A stretch of DNA of 64,000 bases from Sphingomonas turrisvirgatae (lineage in GTDB: Bacteria > Pseudomonadota > Alphaproteobacteria > Sphingomonadales > Sphingomonadaceae): positions 19,027-83,026 of the forward strand of contig NZ_MDDS01000009.1 in the NCBI RefSeq assembly GCF_001721295.1. Direction: 5' to 3'. The position numbers and the translations under genes are program-made. Under the pieces are notes generated by a model. That model did not search any database. It was not told the origin of the DNA and worked only from the letters and a program-made list of their open reading frames with translations. Below, in pieces: positions 46,301 to 54,960 of this stretch. Position 1 is the first letter of the stretch, and each line of letters starts with the position of its first letter.

Positions 46301-46539
46301 AAGGTGCTCGCAAGATTCCGGTACAGTCGTACAGCGATGTGTTCGTCGCTTATGATTTTCGCGACGGCACGGGCTTGCTGAACGGCGTGAAGCTTTCCGC
46401 AGGCATCCAGAACCTGTTCGACAAGACGCCCCCGGTGCTTGCGATCACGACATATCGCGGCACGGGGTACAGCAGCTATGGCGACCCGCGGTTGCGCCGC
46501 TTCACAGTCAGCCTGCGCAAGTCGTTCGGCACAAGGTAA
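43393..46539 (+). CDS. TonB-dependent receptor with N-terminal STN signalling domain
   Basis: This is a 1048-residue receptor with a signal peptide (1-30, ending QANAQ). The STN domain at about 36-105 (YDIAAQDLGTALTQLARQSN) contacts FecR when the ligand binds. The plug follows at about 130-280 (VIFGKDEIRASQATSVEDFL) and the barrel fills the rest, ending SLRKSFGTR. The first codons have GAGGGG at a correct distance from ATG 43393. At this size it is large for an iron-siderophore receptor, which fits a macromolecular ligand. A CGCCGC-GT-GCGGCG hairpin lies in the 75-bp gap before the M16 gene. Confidence 0.93.
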   Translation: MGSKGRHWMKAALMTAAAMGVAVAVQANAQSAPRGYDIAAQDLGTALTQLARQSNRQLHFSADLTRGKRARRISGRMSFEQALDRLLQGTGLVHRQTASGATVIQRGETATAQESASDEVATGRSEILVIGSRSLNADIRRSEDADQPYVIFGKDEIRASQATSVEDFLRTRLPQNAGFAGTGSQSGVGVGQPYSTFNLRGLGTNQTLILVNGRRIADRSVGNGGPAQPDLNGIPVGAIERIEVLPSSAGGIYGGNAVGGVINIILRSDYRGIDLTLTHNSTFDFHAPMTRLDVAGGFALEGGRTSVSFNGAISDSGTLLLSQRRGLVQRGVDLGFANQSPYVGNGAPPIGNGVNIRSSTGANLVLDNGVALGSNVTNVPLGYAGYAADGGAALLAGAGRFNLDMPEDLNAARRGLLTASEMQSFNVSVKRKFSSWLDIFADYSHFVNKGHSFGVTQLPATATLAANAPTNPFQQAVTVTFPTPNYAFPYEFEGVSRRLSAGAIVRLSSRWAVNLEFNRSWSSSRSEGYLFVTDAFAGSCGLNASTAATCAGRPVLNPFQAPVDFGSYLFNEPTAITGPYKARFDNPVIRASGPLFGLPGGSATLTAALQREARSIEGSRDESFNQQTRERSYTFFSPRFQRTNSAYAEVTLPLVSAANGVPFIREFELRGAVRHDAYLTRSAPLSAYQLVTPDPNAPFPGYTPLEASIDSTNYTLAGRYSPIDGVVLRASYATGFLPPSVVQLASTTLSSVQFTPDPFRGNRAEGYAITLITGQGNTALEPERSKSLSLGVILTPFKGLRFSADYTRIKKDSEIGSIPPAYLLANPQLFPGRVVREAAPLPGDPAGFLGRIISIDQTPLNFFRAIYQSVDFQLDYNIESEKAGKLRLYAIGTWHPDSIRQTTAQGTSLNYAGNRDGPLRWQGNGGFDWQIGNFNVQWNTQVYGSYNVYNTADPSTTAGAAAIASAIALQGARKIPVQSYSDVFVAYDFRDGTGLLNGVKLSAGIQNLFDKTPPVLAITTYRGTGYSSYGDPRLRRFTVSLRKSFGTR

Positions 46540-46614
46540 CTGGCACGACACTGCGCCGCGTGCGGCGGCGTTCGATGGTGCCGATCCCGTTTCCGCGTAT
46601 CAGGAGAGAGTATC

Positions 46615-49401
46615 ATGAAGCCTCGTTCAGCGCTGCCGCTGGCGGCGATCCTCGGCGCGTGGGTGCTTGGCCCGGCCCTGGCGCAATCGCGAGCCACCAA
46701 GCCCGTCGCGGCTGCGGTGAAGCGGTCGACCGCAGCGCCGGCGGCGATGAAGCCGATCCCGATCGCGTTCGAAAAGTTCGTCCTGCCCAACGGCCTGACG
46801 GTGATCGTGCATGAGGATCGCAGGACGCCGATCGTGGCGGTGGGTTTGTGGTATCACGTGGGCAGCGCGAACGAGACGCCGGGTCGGACCGGGTTCGCGC
46901 ATTTGTTCGAGCACCTGATGTTCAACGGCTCGCAGCATGCCAACACCGACTGGTTCGAGCAGATGAACGAGGTCGGTGCGAGCGACATGAACGGCACGAC
47001 CGATTTCGACATGACGAAGTACTTTCAGGTCGTGCCCACCGTGGCGCTCGATCGCGTGCTGTGGCTGGAATCCGACCGCATGGGCAATCTGCTGCCCGTG
47101 GTCGATCAAGCCCGGCTCGATGAGCAGCGCAAGGTCGTTCAGAACGAGAAGCGCCAGCGTGAAAACCAGCCGCTCGCCAAGCTGGGTGAGGTGGTCATGC
47201 GGGGCAGCTATCCCGTCGGCCACCCCTATAGCTGGGAGCCGATCGGATCGATGGAGGATCTGAACGCGGCCACGCTCGACGACGTGCGCGCCTTCTTCAA
47301 TCGATGGTATAGACCCAACAACGCCGTGCTCGTCCTGTCGGGCGACATCACGTCTGCACAGGCGCGCGAAAAGGCCGAACGCTATTTCGGCGCCATCCCG
47401 GCAGGCCCGCCGCTCGACCGCATTACGCAATGGACTGCCAAGCGCACCGGGCAGACGCGGGTACAGATGGACGTTCAGACGGCCAATCCGATGTTGTTCA
47501 AGTTCTGGAACGTGCCGGGCACCACCGACCCGCAGATGCCGGCACTCAGAGTTGCCGCGGAAACGCTGGGCGAGGGGCAGGACAGCTATCTGCACAAGCG
47601 GCTCGTCGTGGAACGCCGCCTCGCCAGCGAAGTGCGCGCTGCGGTCAGCACGATGGCGCTCGGCTCGATCCTTCAGGTAAACGCAACGGCGCGCCCGGGT
47701 GTCAACCTGAAGACGCTGGAAAGCGCCTTGGACGAGGAGATCGCCGCTTATCTGCGCGTCGGTCCCACGGTCGACGAGGTCGAGCGCTACAAGCGCAGGC
47801 GCTACGCGGGAACGATCCGGGCGCAGAGCGGCGTGTTGCGGCTTGCCTCACGGCTGGCGGAAGGCGAGATCCTGGCGGGCGATCCGGGCGAGGATGCACG
47901 GCGTCAGCAGCGAACCCTCGACGTCACGCCAGGCCAGGCGCGCGACGCGGCGGCCAAGTGGATGAGCGATGGCGCCCTGATCGTGGAGGCGAGGGCGCTG
48001 CCAGCCTTCAAGGTGTCCGCAGAAGCGATCGATCGCACGACGATGCCGCCGGTGGGCAAGATGGCGGACTTCGATCTGCCGCCCTTGCAGTACGCGACGC
48101 TGTCGAATGGCGTCAGGATCGCGCTTGCCGAGCGTCACGATGTCCCGACCGTCGCGATGACCATGTATTTCGACGGCGGCGCACTGCCAGACCGGGACCC
48201 CGCCTCGGTCGGCCTGTCGGAGGCCTTCTCCCTCGCGACCACGGGCACGCGAACGCGCTCGCGTGAGGACATCTCGAACGCGCTCGAGCGCGACGGGGCG
48301 AGCATCTACTGGACCGTGGCGCAGGAGGATACGCGCTACAACATGGATGCGCTCAAGATGAACCTGGATGCGACGCTCGACCTCTATGCCGACATGCTCC
48401 TAAACCCCTCCTTCCCGGAGGCGGAGTGGACGCGCAGTCGCGAGCGCTTCATCCGTGGTTATGAGGAAGCGGCTCTGACGCCCACCGGCAAGTTCGCGCG
48501 TCTCGCTCCGCGCTATGTCGTCGGTCCCGCGCATCCCTACGCCGCGCGATCGACGCCGGAGACGATCGGCAAGCTCACCACCGCAGACCTCAGGCGCTTT
48601 TATGAACGCTGGGTCCGTCCCGATAATGCGACGCTGCTGATCGTTGGCGACACGACCCTCGCCGAAATTGTCCCCAAGCTCGAGCAGCGGCTGGCGACGT
48701 GGCGCGCGCCAGCGACGCCGCGCCGGGTCAAGGCGGCGCTTCCGCCCGCGACCAAGCCGCAGGGCACGCGGGTGATCCTCGTCGATCAGCCGGGCGCGAA
48801 GTCCAGCATCGTCAAGGTGCTGCAGACGGGCGGCCCACGATCGGACCCCGATTTCGAGGTCTTCAGGGTCGTGAACACGATCCTTGGCGGGCATTTCCTC
48901 TCGCGCCTCAACATGAACCTGCGCGAGCGCAGGGGCTGGTCATACGGCGCGGGATCCAACATCGAATCCGCGCCGATCATCGGGCTGATCGACGCGGGTG
49001 GCCAGGTGCAGGCCGACAAGACGGCGGAGGCGATGCGAGAGATCGACCGGGAGGTGCGCGACATCGCCGGTGCCCGCCCGCCGAGCGACGCTGAAGTCGT
49101 TGCCGCGAAGAACGCGCTGCTGTTGGGAATGCCGGCATCGCTCGAAGGGCCGGGCGGGGTGAAAGGCTTCTACGCAGGCACCTTCGAATATGGGCTGCCG
49201 CCGGATTACTGGCGCGGCTATGTCTGTCGTGTCCAGGCGTTGACGCCCGATCAGGTCCGTGCGGCCGCCCGGCGACTGTATCGACCGGACGAGATGACCT
49301 GGATCGTGGTCGGAGACCTCGCGACGATCGAGGCCGATGTCAGGCGGCTGGGCCTTGGCAAAGTTCAGGTCGTCGATGCGTCCGGAAAGCGCATTCGATG
49401 A
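46615..49401 (+). CDS. Exported M16 family zinc peptidase
   Basis: This is a 928-residue double-domain M16 peptidase with a signal peptide (1-24). The inverted zinc motif is HLFEH (96-100), with the third ligand Glu178 (VQNEKRQ). The second, inactive half begins near residue 490 and carries the usual NLRERRGWSYGAGS arginine/tyrosine element. The length and periplasmic location match FusC-like processing proteases that cut imported protein ligands. It lies 75 bp after the STN receptor on the same strand, so it is probably co-transcribed with it. Confidence 0.92.
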   Translation: MKPRSALPLAAILGAWVLGPALAQSRATKPVAAAVKRSTAAPAAMKPIPIAFEKFVLPNGLTVIVHEDRRTPIVAVGLWYHVGSANETPGRTGFAHLFEHLMFNGSQHANTDWFEQMNEVGASDMNGTTDFDMTKYFQVVPTVALDRVLWLESDRMGNLLPVVDQARLDEQRKVVQNEKRQRENQPLAKLGEVVMRGSYPVGHPYSWEPIGSMEDLNAATLDDVRAFFNRWYRPNNAVLVLSGDITSAQAREKAERYFGAIPAGPPLDRITQWTAKRTGQTRVQMDVQTANPMLFKFWNVPGTTDPQMPALRVAAETLGEGQDSYLHKRLVVERRLASEVRAAVSTMALGSILQVNATARPGVNLKTLESALDEEIAAYLRVGPTVDEVERYKRRRYAGTIRAQSGVLRLASRLAEGEILAGDPGEDARRQQRTLDVTPGQARDAAAKWMSDGALIVEARALPAFKVSAEAIDRTTMPPVGKMADFDLPPLQYATLSNGVRIALAERHDVPTVAMTMYFDGGALPDRDPASVGLSEAFSLATTGTRTRSREDISNALERDGASIYWTVAQEDTRYNMDALKMNLDATLDLYADMLLNPSFPEAEWTRSRERFIRGYEEAALTPTGKFARLAPRYVVGPAHPYAARSTPETIGKLTTADLRRFYERWVRPDNATLLIVGDTTLAEIVPKLEQRLATWRAPATPRRVKAALPPATKPQGTRVILVDQPGAKSSIVKVLQTGGPRSDPDFEVFRVVNTILGGHFLSRLNMNLRERRGWSYGAGSNIESAPIIGLIDAGGQVQADKTAEAMREIDREVRDIAGARPPSDAEVVAAKNALLLGMPASLEGPGGVKGFYAGTFEYGLPPDYWRGYVCRVQALTPDQVRAAARRLYRPDEMTWIVVGDLATIEADVRRLGLGKVQVVDASGKRIR

Positions 49402-49408
49402 CCTCCGC

Positions 49409-50308
49409 TCAGTCCAGCATCGCCTGCAACGCGGGCGAGATCCATTCGCCGCCGGCGCGGTCGAGCATGCGGGCGGCGAGTCTCTCCTGCTCGGCCAGCG
49501 CCATCCCGGCTTGCGGGCCCAGCACGGTCAGCGCGCTTGCCCAACCATCGGCCTGCATGCAGCTTTGATGCAGCACGCTGACGGAAGCGACGCCATTGGC
49601 GATCGGCCGTCCAGTACGCGGGTCGATGGTGTGGCTGCCGAAATCGGCGGTGCGCCGATAGTCGCCGCTGGTCGCGATGGTGAGGTTGTGCAGCGCGACG
49701 CGCAGCGGCGTCACGACCAAGTGATCCGGCGTTTCGACATCGACCCACCATGGCTGGCCATCGGGCTGGATGCCAACACCGACCAGCTCGCCCCCGATCT
49801 CGATCAGGAAATCGCGGCACCCCAGTTCGCGCAGGCGCGCGGCCACGGCATCCACCGCATAGCCCTTGGCGATGCCGGACAGGTCGAGATGTGCGGCGCG
49901 CGTCCGCCGCAGCCGGAGCAGCAGCGGATCGAACTCGAAGGCGTCGCTGCCGGACGCGGCTCGCGCCGTGGCGACGGCATCCGCATCGGGCTGGCGCGCG
50001 ACCGGGCCGGGCGGGCCAAAGCCCCACAGGTCGACCAGCGCGCCCATCGCGGGATCGAACGAGCCACCGCTCTTTGCCGCGATGTCGATCGCGGCCGTCA
50101 TCACCTCGCCGAAAGCCGGCGCGATACGATGCCACCCGCCCGGTGCGGCGCGATTGATCCGGCTCAGCTGCGAGCCGGCATCCCAGTGGCTCATCTGCGC
50201 GATCACCTCGGCCAGCACGACACCGATGGCCGCTTCTGCGCTCGCGGGTGGATCGACGATCGTCGCCGACCAGCTCGTGCCCATCGTCTCGCCGCGCAAC
50301 GTGCGCAC
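49409..50308 (-). CDS. apbE: FAD:protein FMN transferase (ApbE)
   Basis: ApbE attaches FMN covalently to Ser/Thr of exported redox proteins. The N-terminus is VRTLRGETMGTSWSATIV, then GGSFDPAMGALVDLWGFG, the DLSGIAKGYAVDAVA nucleotide loop and the conserved RTADFGSHTIDPRTGRPI with HTID. About 299 aa from a GTG at 50308; the frame is open further upstream without a better start, so the true N-terminus is uncertain. There is no signal peptide. It lies downstream of DUF4198, DUF2271 and PepSY genes, forming a flavinylation-type operon. Confidence 0.9.
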   Translation of the reverse strand: MRTLRGETMGTSWSATIVDPPASAEAAIGVVLAEVIAQMSHWDAGSQLSRINRAAPGGWHRIAPAFGEVMTAAIDIAAKSGGSFDPAMGALVDLWGFGPPGPVARQPDADAVATARAASGSDAFEFDPLLLRLRRTRAAHLDLSGIAKGYAVDAVAARLRELGCRDFLIEIGGELVGVGIQPDGQPWWVDVETPDHLVVTPLRVALHNLTIATSGDYRRTADFGSHTIDPRTGRPIANGVASVSVLHQSCMQADGWASALTVLGPQAGMALAEQERLAARMLDRAGGEWISPALQAMLD

Positions 50309-50379
50309 AAACGCATTCGCCCGCCGCCGGTTGAAGGCAGCGGGCGAGAGGGTCGTCGGAATGGCGACGCGCGCGCCGG

Positions 50380-51222
50380 TCAGGGCGCCATCACCTCCAC
50401 CGTCGTCACATAGCTGGCGCGACGGCCACCCGGCGCGGAACGCTGGGCCGGGCCTTGACCTTCCTCACCGGCCGGGCGCGGCGTGGTGACGTTGATCCAG
50501 GTCATGCCCGGATCGCTCCACTTGATGGTCACCTTGCCATCGGCACCGGTCTTGAGGTCCTGCTGCTTCAACTGGTCGCGATAGCGGATGCCGCCCGGGA
50601 TCACGGTCACCGCCAGGCCCGTCGCCGGCTTGCCGTCGAGAAGGAACTGGAAGGTCGCATCCTCGCCCATGACCAGATCGTTGGGGTGCGTGACCGGCAC
50701 CAGCTCGATGCCCTTTCCGGTCGGCTTGAACACGGTGGTGGTCGGCTCGCCCGCGGTCACGAACACCTCGTTGCGATTACTCGTCTCGCTCGTCTTGATG
50801 TCCGTCGCGCCGGCCGGGATCGCCTGCGCCAGCGTGGCGGTGGTGGTGCCGCGCGGCAGGCGCTTTTCCTCGCCGTTCAGCTTGTAGCTGCCCGTCACGC
50901 CATCGGTGGTGTAAAAGATCTTGTAGGTGCCGCGCTGGCCGATCTGCAGGTCGAACGTCTGGCGATAGCGGCCGATCGCCTTGTTCTTGACCTCGCCCGG
51001 GTTGCCATCGGGCAGCAGCACGCTGACATCGGCGCGCATCGGCTGATGCTCGAAATAGAACAGGTCGTTCGACACGGCGGCATCGAACGTGACCCAGACA
51101 TCGGCGCCTTCGCCCGAAACGACGGTCATCGACGGCAGCATCCACTGGCGGTGCGCCTGGACGCTGGCCGGAATGGCGATGGCGACCGCTGCTGCGGCGA
51201 TCAGTGCGTGACGAAGCTTCAT
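50380..51222 (-). CDS. DUF4198 domain protein
   Basis: This is a 280-residue exported protein of the DUF4198 (GH25-like/nickel-cobalt uptake associated) family. A signal peptide (1-23, ending VQAHRQW) places a histidine at the mature N-terminus, which in this family may help bind metal. The mature domain has VWVTFDAAVSNDLFYFEHQP and a second Ig-like part with GKVTIKWSDPGMTW. The protein is expected in the periplasm, where metal or electron handling by the partner proteins takes place. It lies in the apbE operon. Confidence 0.85.
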   Translation of the reverse strand: MKLRHALIAAAAVAIAIPASVQAHRQWMLPSMTVVSGEGADVWVTFDAAVSNDLFYFEHQPMRADVSVLLPDGNPGEVKNKAIGRYRQTFDLQIGQRGTYKIFYTTDGVTGSYKLNGEEKRLPRGTTTATLAQAIPAGATDIKTSETSNRNEVFVTAGEPTTTVFKPTGKGIELVPVTHPNDLVMGEDATFQFLLDGKPATGLAVTVIPGGIRYRDQLKQQDLKTGADGKVTIKWSDPGMTWINVTTPRPAGEEGQGPAQRSAPGGRRASYVTTVEVMAP

Positions 51223-51243
51223 GTGCGTGTTCCCCTGTTGCGT

Positions 51244-51747
51244 TCAGCGCTTGATCGTCAGCGTGACGGTGCCGAGTTCGCTCGATCCGGCGGCTCGGGC
51301 CGTGCCGCCCTTGGGCAGCGAAAAGGGCAGGCGGACCACTTCCCGACCGCCGACCTCGCGCGATGCCTCGACCACCAGCGTGTAGTTGCCCGGCGAAAGC
51401 TTGGGGCGGAAGCTGACCTTGTGCGTGCCGGGCGCCTTCGTCGCGCCGCTGACGCCTGCCGCCGGAAACTTCATCGTGCGGCCCGATGCGCGCCACCACT
51501 GCCGCACGTCGCGCAGCCATTTGGTGCCTTCGTTGGCCTTCATGTCGTCATCGTACCAGACCGCCAGCGTCTGTGGCGTGGCACCCTGTTTCTCCAGCCA
51601 GATCGCGACATAGGGACGGTGATATTCGGCGACGGTCAGACGCGGGATGGTGATGCTGACGTCCAGCGTCTGGGCTTGCGCCATGCCCGGCGCGAACAGG
51701 CCCGCGCCGATTGCGCCTGCGGTCAGTCCGGTGATGCGAAGCTGCAT
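51244..51747 (-). CDS. DUF2271 domain protein with ApbE-like flavinylation motif
   Basis: This is a 167-residue exported protein (signal 1-25, ending AQAQ) of the DUF2271 family. The conserved VAIWLEKQGATPQTLAVWYD and GTHKVSFRP surround AAGVSGATKAPG. SGAT with Ser100 is the FMN attachment sequence used by ApbE, although the usual Asp three residues before the Ser/Thr is Ala here. It probably carries FMN as an electron-transfer protein on the periplasmic side. ATG 51747 is followed by a clear signal peptide. Confidence 0.85.
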   Translation of the reverse strand: MQLRITGLTAGAIGAGLFAPGMAQAQTLDVSITIPRLTVAEYHRPYVAIWLEKQGATPQTLAVWYDDDMKANEGTKWLRDVRQWWRASGRTMKFPAAGVSGATKAPGTHKVSFRPKLSPGNYTLVVEASREVGGREVVRLPFSLPKGGTARAAGSSELGTVTLTIKR

Positions 51748-51758
51748 GGGCGGTTTCC

Positions 51759-52403
51759 TCAATGGATGAAAAAGATCGCCAGGATGGCGGGGATGACGAG
51801 CCCGGCGGCGACGAGTGGCCAGGTGCTCGGGCGATTGCGTGCATGCATCTGAAGCAGCACCAATCCAGTGATCGAAAAGACCAGGCAAGCGAGCACGAAG
51901 ATGTCGATGAACCACTTCCACACCGGGCCGGCATTGCGCCCCTTGTGCAAGTCGTTCAGCCACGCGATCCAGCCGCGATCGCTGCTTTCGGTCGTGACCT
52001 CGCCGCTTTCGCGATCGATCGCGACCCAGCCGTCGCCGCCGGGGCGCGGCAGCGCGAGGTAGATCTCGCTGGCCGACCATTCCGCGACCCCGCCCGCGCG
52101 CGCGACGGGCAGGTTTGCCTCGACCCAGCTGGCGACCGGGGCGGGCAGGGGCTTCTTGGCGTCGGGCGCATCGTCGGGTTTGATGGATGCGACCAGCGGC
52201 GCGGGAAGCTGCGCCTTGCGTTCGATCGTCTGCGGCGAACCCTCGATTTCGGCGGCGTGGTTGAGCGTGAACCCGGTGATCGCGAACAGCAGCAGCCCGA
52301 CCAGACTGACCGCCGAACTGATCCAATGCCAGGTATGCAATTGCTTCAGCCAAAAGGCCTTGCGGTTTTTCCTGCGAGGTGCCGATTTGACGGTTGCGTG
52401 CAT
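51759..52403 (-). CDS. PepSY-associated membrane protein
   Basis: This is a 214-residue PepSY-TM type protein. The first membrane helix is at about 25-50 (LHTWHWISSAVSLVGLLLFA, with His residues that may ligate haem). A periplasmic PepSY domain follows (GWVAIDRESGEVTTESSDRG) and two more helices are near the C-terminus (FIDIFVLACLVFSITGLVLL). It may transfer electrons across the membrane for reduction of metal or flavin partners. ATG 52403 is preferred over a longer frame up to 52565. It is the first gene of the minus-strand operon that ends in apbE. Confidence 0.85.
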   Translation of the reverse strand: MHATVKSAPRRKNRKAFWLKQLHTWHWISSAVSLVGLLLFAITGFTLNHAAEIEGSPQTIERKAQLPAPLVASIKPDDAPDAKKPLPAPVASWVEANLPVARAGGVAEWSASEIYLALPRPGGDGWVAIDRESGEVTTESSDRGWIAWLNDLHKGRNAGPVWKWFIDIFVLACLVFSITGLVLLQMHARNRPSTWPLVAAGLVIPAILAIFFIH

Positions 52404-52573
52404 GAAGGGAGGAGTTCCAACTGAATCGCCGCGGCATACCGCGAACGATTCGCAATTGCAACGCGCCATGGTCCGCCGAGTGATGCTCGGGCAACAGTGG
52501 TAAGCGCGGGCAGGCGGGTTCACGCCTCTATCGACGGCCGGATCCAAACCAGTCAAACACGGCATTCAAAACA

Positions 52574-52593
52574 TTCACACTCGTGAGAGTGAA
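52574..52593. promoter_or_regulatory. Operator-like inverted repeat before the TonB receptor of the ester cluster
   Basis: TTCACACTCGTGAGAGTGAA has TTCAC/GTGAA ends and CTC/GAG within, 8 of 10 pairs symmetric. TTGACA follows at 52596. A related TTCA/TGAA sequence lies before the SDR gene at 60219-60242, and a TetR gene is inside the cluster, so it may be its second site. Confidence 0.5.
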
Positions 52594-52667
52594 CGTTGAC
52601 AGCCGTGTGCGAATCGGTGATGTTGCTGGCAGGTCGACAAGCGATCGACACGATGGAGGAGAGGAAG

Positions 52668-54956
52668 ATGAGGGGTAGGCTGCTCGCATCCGCATGTGCG
52701 GTAACGTTGTTCACGGTTCCGGCCTTCGCCCAGGATGGCGGCGAAACGCGCGCCGAAGCGCGCCAGCCGGGCGACGAGATCGTCGTGACCGCCACCCGCC
52801 GCGAAGAGCGGATCCAGGACGTGCCGCTCAGCATCTCCGCCTTCCAACAGGAGGAGCTGACCGAAAAGGGCATTGTCGGATTCGAAGGCATCGCGCGTGA
52901 GACGCCGGGCGTCGTGCTCAATCGCCCGACCCAGAATTTCAACAATTTCACTGCGCGCGGCATCGCCACCAACGGCTATAACGCCAACCTGCAAAGCTCG
53001 GTCGCGGTTTACATCGACGAACTGCCGGTCTCTACGATCGGCAATACGACGGTCGTCGACCCCAATCTGTTCGATGTCGAGCGTGTCGAGTTCCTGCGCG
53101 GGCCGCAGGGCACCTTGTTCGGCTCGGGGTCGCTTTCCGGCGCGATGCGCATCCTGACCAAGGCGCCCGATCTCAACCATTTCGACATGGCCGGGCTCGC
53201 CGATCTCGGCCTTACCGGTTCCGACAGCTTCCGCCAGCGCTACAATCTGATGCTCAACATCCCGGTCGTGAACGACAGGATCGCGGTGCGCGCGGTAGGC
53301 TTCTATCGGCATGAGGAGGGGTATCTCGACAACCTCGGCACCGGCGTCCACAATTCGAACACGCTGGTGAACTGGGGCGGGCGCATCGCCACGCTGTTCA
53401 AGCCGACCGATCGGCTCTCGATCAAGCTGCTCGCCAGCTATGAGGACAGCGATCCCAAGGACAGCTCGCTGACCAGTCCCGCGCTCGGCCGCGAACGCCG
53501 CTTCTCGGACCAGCCCGACCGCTTCACCGGCAAGCAGACGATCTTCAACGCGACGCTCGATTACGAGTTCGATTTTGCGCGGCTGACAAGCTCGACGACA
53601 TTCTCCGACTTCGACCAGCGCTTCTATGTCGATCTTGGCGGCACGTTCGGCAACACGATCGCCTTCGGGCTCGATGCCGACGCCTATGACAAGGTGTGGG
53701 TGCAGGAAACGCGCCTTGTTTCGTCCTTCGATGGACCGCTGCAATTCACGCTGGGCGGCTTCTACCTGCACCGCCGTCGCGACGTGGATTACTTCTACCG
53801 CGCGTCGCCCGAATTCCTGGCGCAGCGCAACTATACTGGCTTGCCCGATCAATATTACCAGAAGCTCTATACCTATCAGATCAACGAGGAACTCGCCGGT
53901 TTCGGCGAGGTCAGCTATCGCTTCTCCAATCGGTTCTGGCTGACGGGCGGGATGCGCTACGGCCGCATCTCGGCTCAGGGCTTTACCGAGGCGGGCGGCT
54001 ATCTCGCGCTTGCGACCACGCCTGGCTTTACGGGCCTCAACTATCTCGTGACGGCGCTCAGCGGCCTCCCCAACGTGAACTTCCGCATCGACAATCCCTA
54101 TGCGGCGGTCACGGGCGTGAAGGCGAAGGGGACGAAGCCGTCATGGAAATTGAGCGCCACCTTCAAGCCAAGCGATGAACTGACCACCTATGCCACCTTC
54201 TCCACCGGCTTCCGCGCGCCGATCGTCAACGCGCGCGCCGGTGCGCCTAGCCTCACCAATCCCAACGACATCATCATCCCCTATGGTGCCGACTCCGACG
54301 ATCTCAAAAGCTATGAGATCGGGGCCAAGGCGCGGTTCCTGAACGGCCTCGTGACGATCAATGCCGCTGCCTATCTGATCGACTGGAGCAACATCCAGGC
54401 GCAGGCCAATCGCCTGTCCGATCAGGTGCAGTTCGCCACCAATATCGGCGCGGCGCGCAGCAAGGGGTTCGAGCTGGAGATGGGCGTGATCCCGGCCAAG
54501 GACGTGTTCCTCGGCCTCAACGTCGCCTATAACGATGCCAAAATCACCGAATTGTCGGCGGCGGAGGCGGCGATTTCGGGCGCGGTGCTGGGCCATCGGC
54601 TCTCCGCGCCGCGGCTCCAGGGGGCGGTCTTCGCATCCTATGGCTTCGATCTCGGCGCCGATACGCGCGCGACCTTGGCCGTCAATGCGCAATATGTCGG
54701 CGGGTTCAACAGCTCGTTCCCGAACACGCCCGGTAATCCCAATCTGCGCCTGGCGACCTTCGGCGAGACCGACGAATATGTGAACACCAACATCTCGCTG
54801 GGGTTCAAGCGGCGCGATTTCGGTGCGCAATTCTACGTCGAGAACCTGTTCGACGATCACTCGGTCGTCTACATCCATCCCGAAGCGTTCTTCACCAGCC
54901 GGTTCGGCACGCTGCGGCCGCGCACGGTCGGCGTGCGCTTGAGCTACGGGATTTAA
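52668..54956 (+). CDS. TonB-dependent receptor (ester cluster)
   Basis: This is a 762-residue outer-membrane receptor. GGAGGAGAGGAAG immediately before ATG 52668 decides the start; in-frame starts farther upstream (TTG 52596, ATG 52653) lack a signal peptide or site. The signal is MRGRLLASACAVTLFTVPAFA. The TonB box/plug start is GDEIVVTATRREERIQDVPL and the plug core is VERVEFLRGPQGTLFGSGSL. The barrel ends GVRLSYGI. It probably imports the ester taken apart by the genes downstream. Confidence 0.93.
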   Translation: MRGRLLASACAVTLFTVPAFAQDGGETRAEARQPGDEIVVTATRREERIQDVPLSISAFQQEELTEKGIVGFEGIARETPGVVLNRPTQNFNNFTARGIATNGYNANLQSSVAVYIDELPVSTIGNTTVVDPNLFDVERVEFLRGPQGTLFGSGSLSGAMRILTKAPDLNHFDMAGLADLGLTGSDSFRQRYNLMLNIPVVNDRIAVRAVGFYRHEEGYLDNLGTGVHNSNTLVNWGGRIATLFKPTDRLSIKLLASYEDSDPKDSSLTSPALGRERRFSDQPDRFTGKQTIFNATLDYEFDFARLTSSTTFSDFDQRFYVDLGGTFGNTIAFGLDADAYDKVWVQETRLVSSFDGPLQFTLGGFYLHRRRDVDYFYRASPEFLAQRNYTGLPDQYYQKLYTYQINEELAGFGEVSYRFSNRFWLTGGMRYGRISAQGFTEAGGYLALATTPGFTGLNYLVTALSGLPNVNFRIDNPYAAVTGVKAKGTKPSWKLSATFKPSDELTTYATFSTGFRAPIVNARAGAPSLTNPNDIIIPYGADSDDLKSYEIGAKARFLNGLVTINAAAYLIDWSNIQAQANRLSDQVQFATNIGAARSKGFELEMGVIPAKDVFLGLNVAYNDAKITELSAAEAAISGAVLGHRLSAPRLQGAVFASYGFDLGADTRATLAVNAQYVGGFNSSFPNTPGNPNLRLATFGETDEYVNTNISLGFKRRDFGAQFYVENLFDDHSVVYIHPEAFFTSRFGTLRPRTVGVRLSYGI

Positions 54957-54960
54957 CGCG

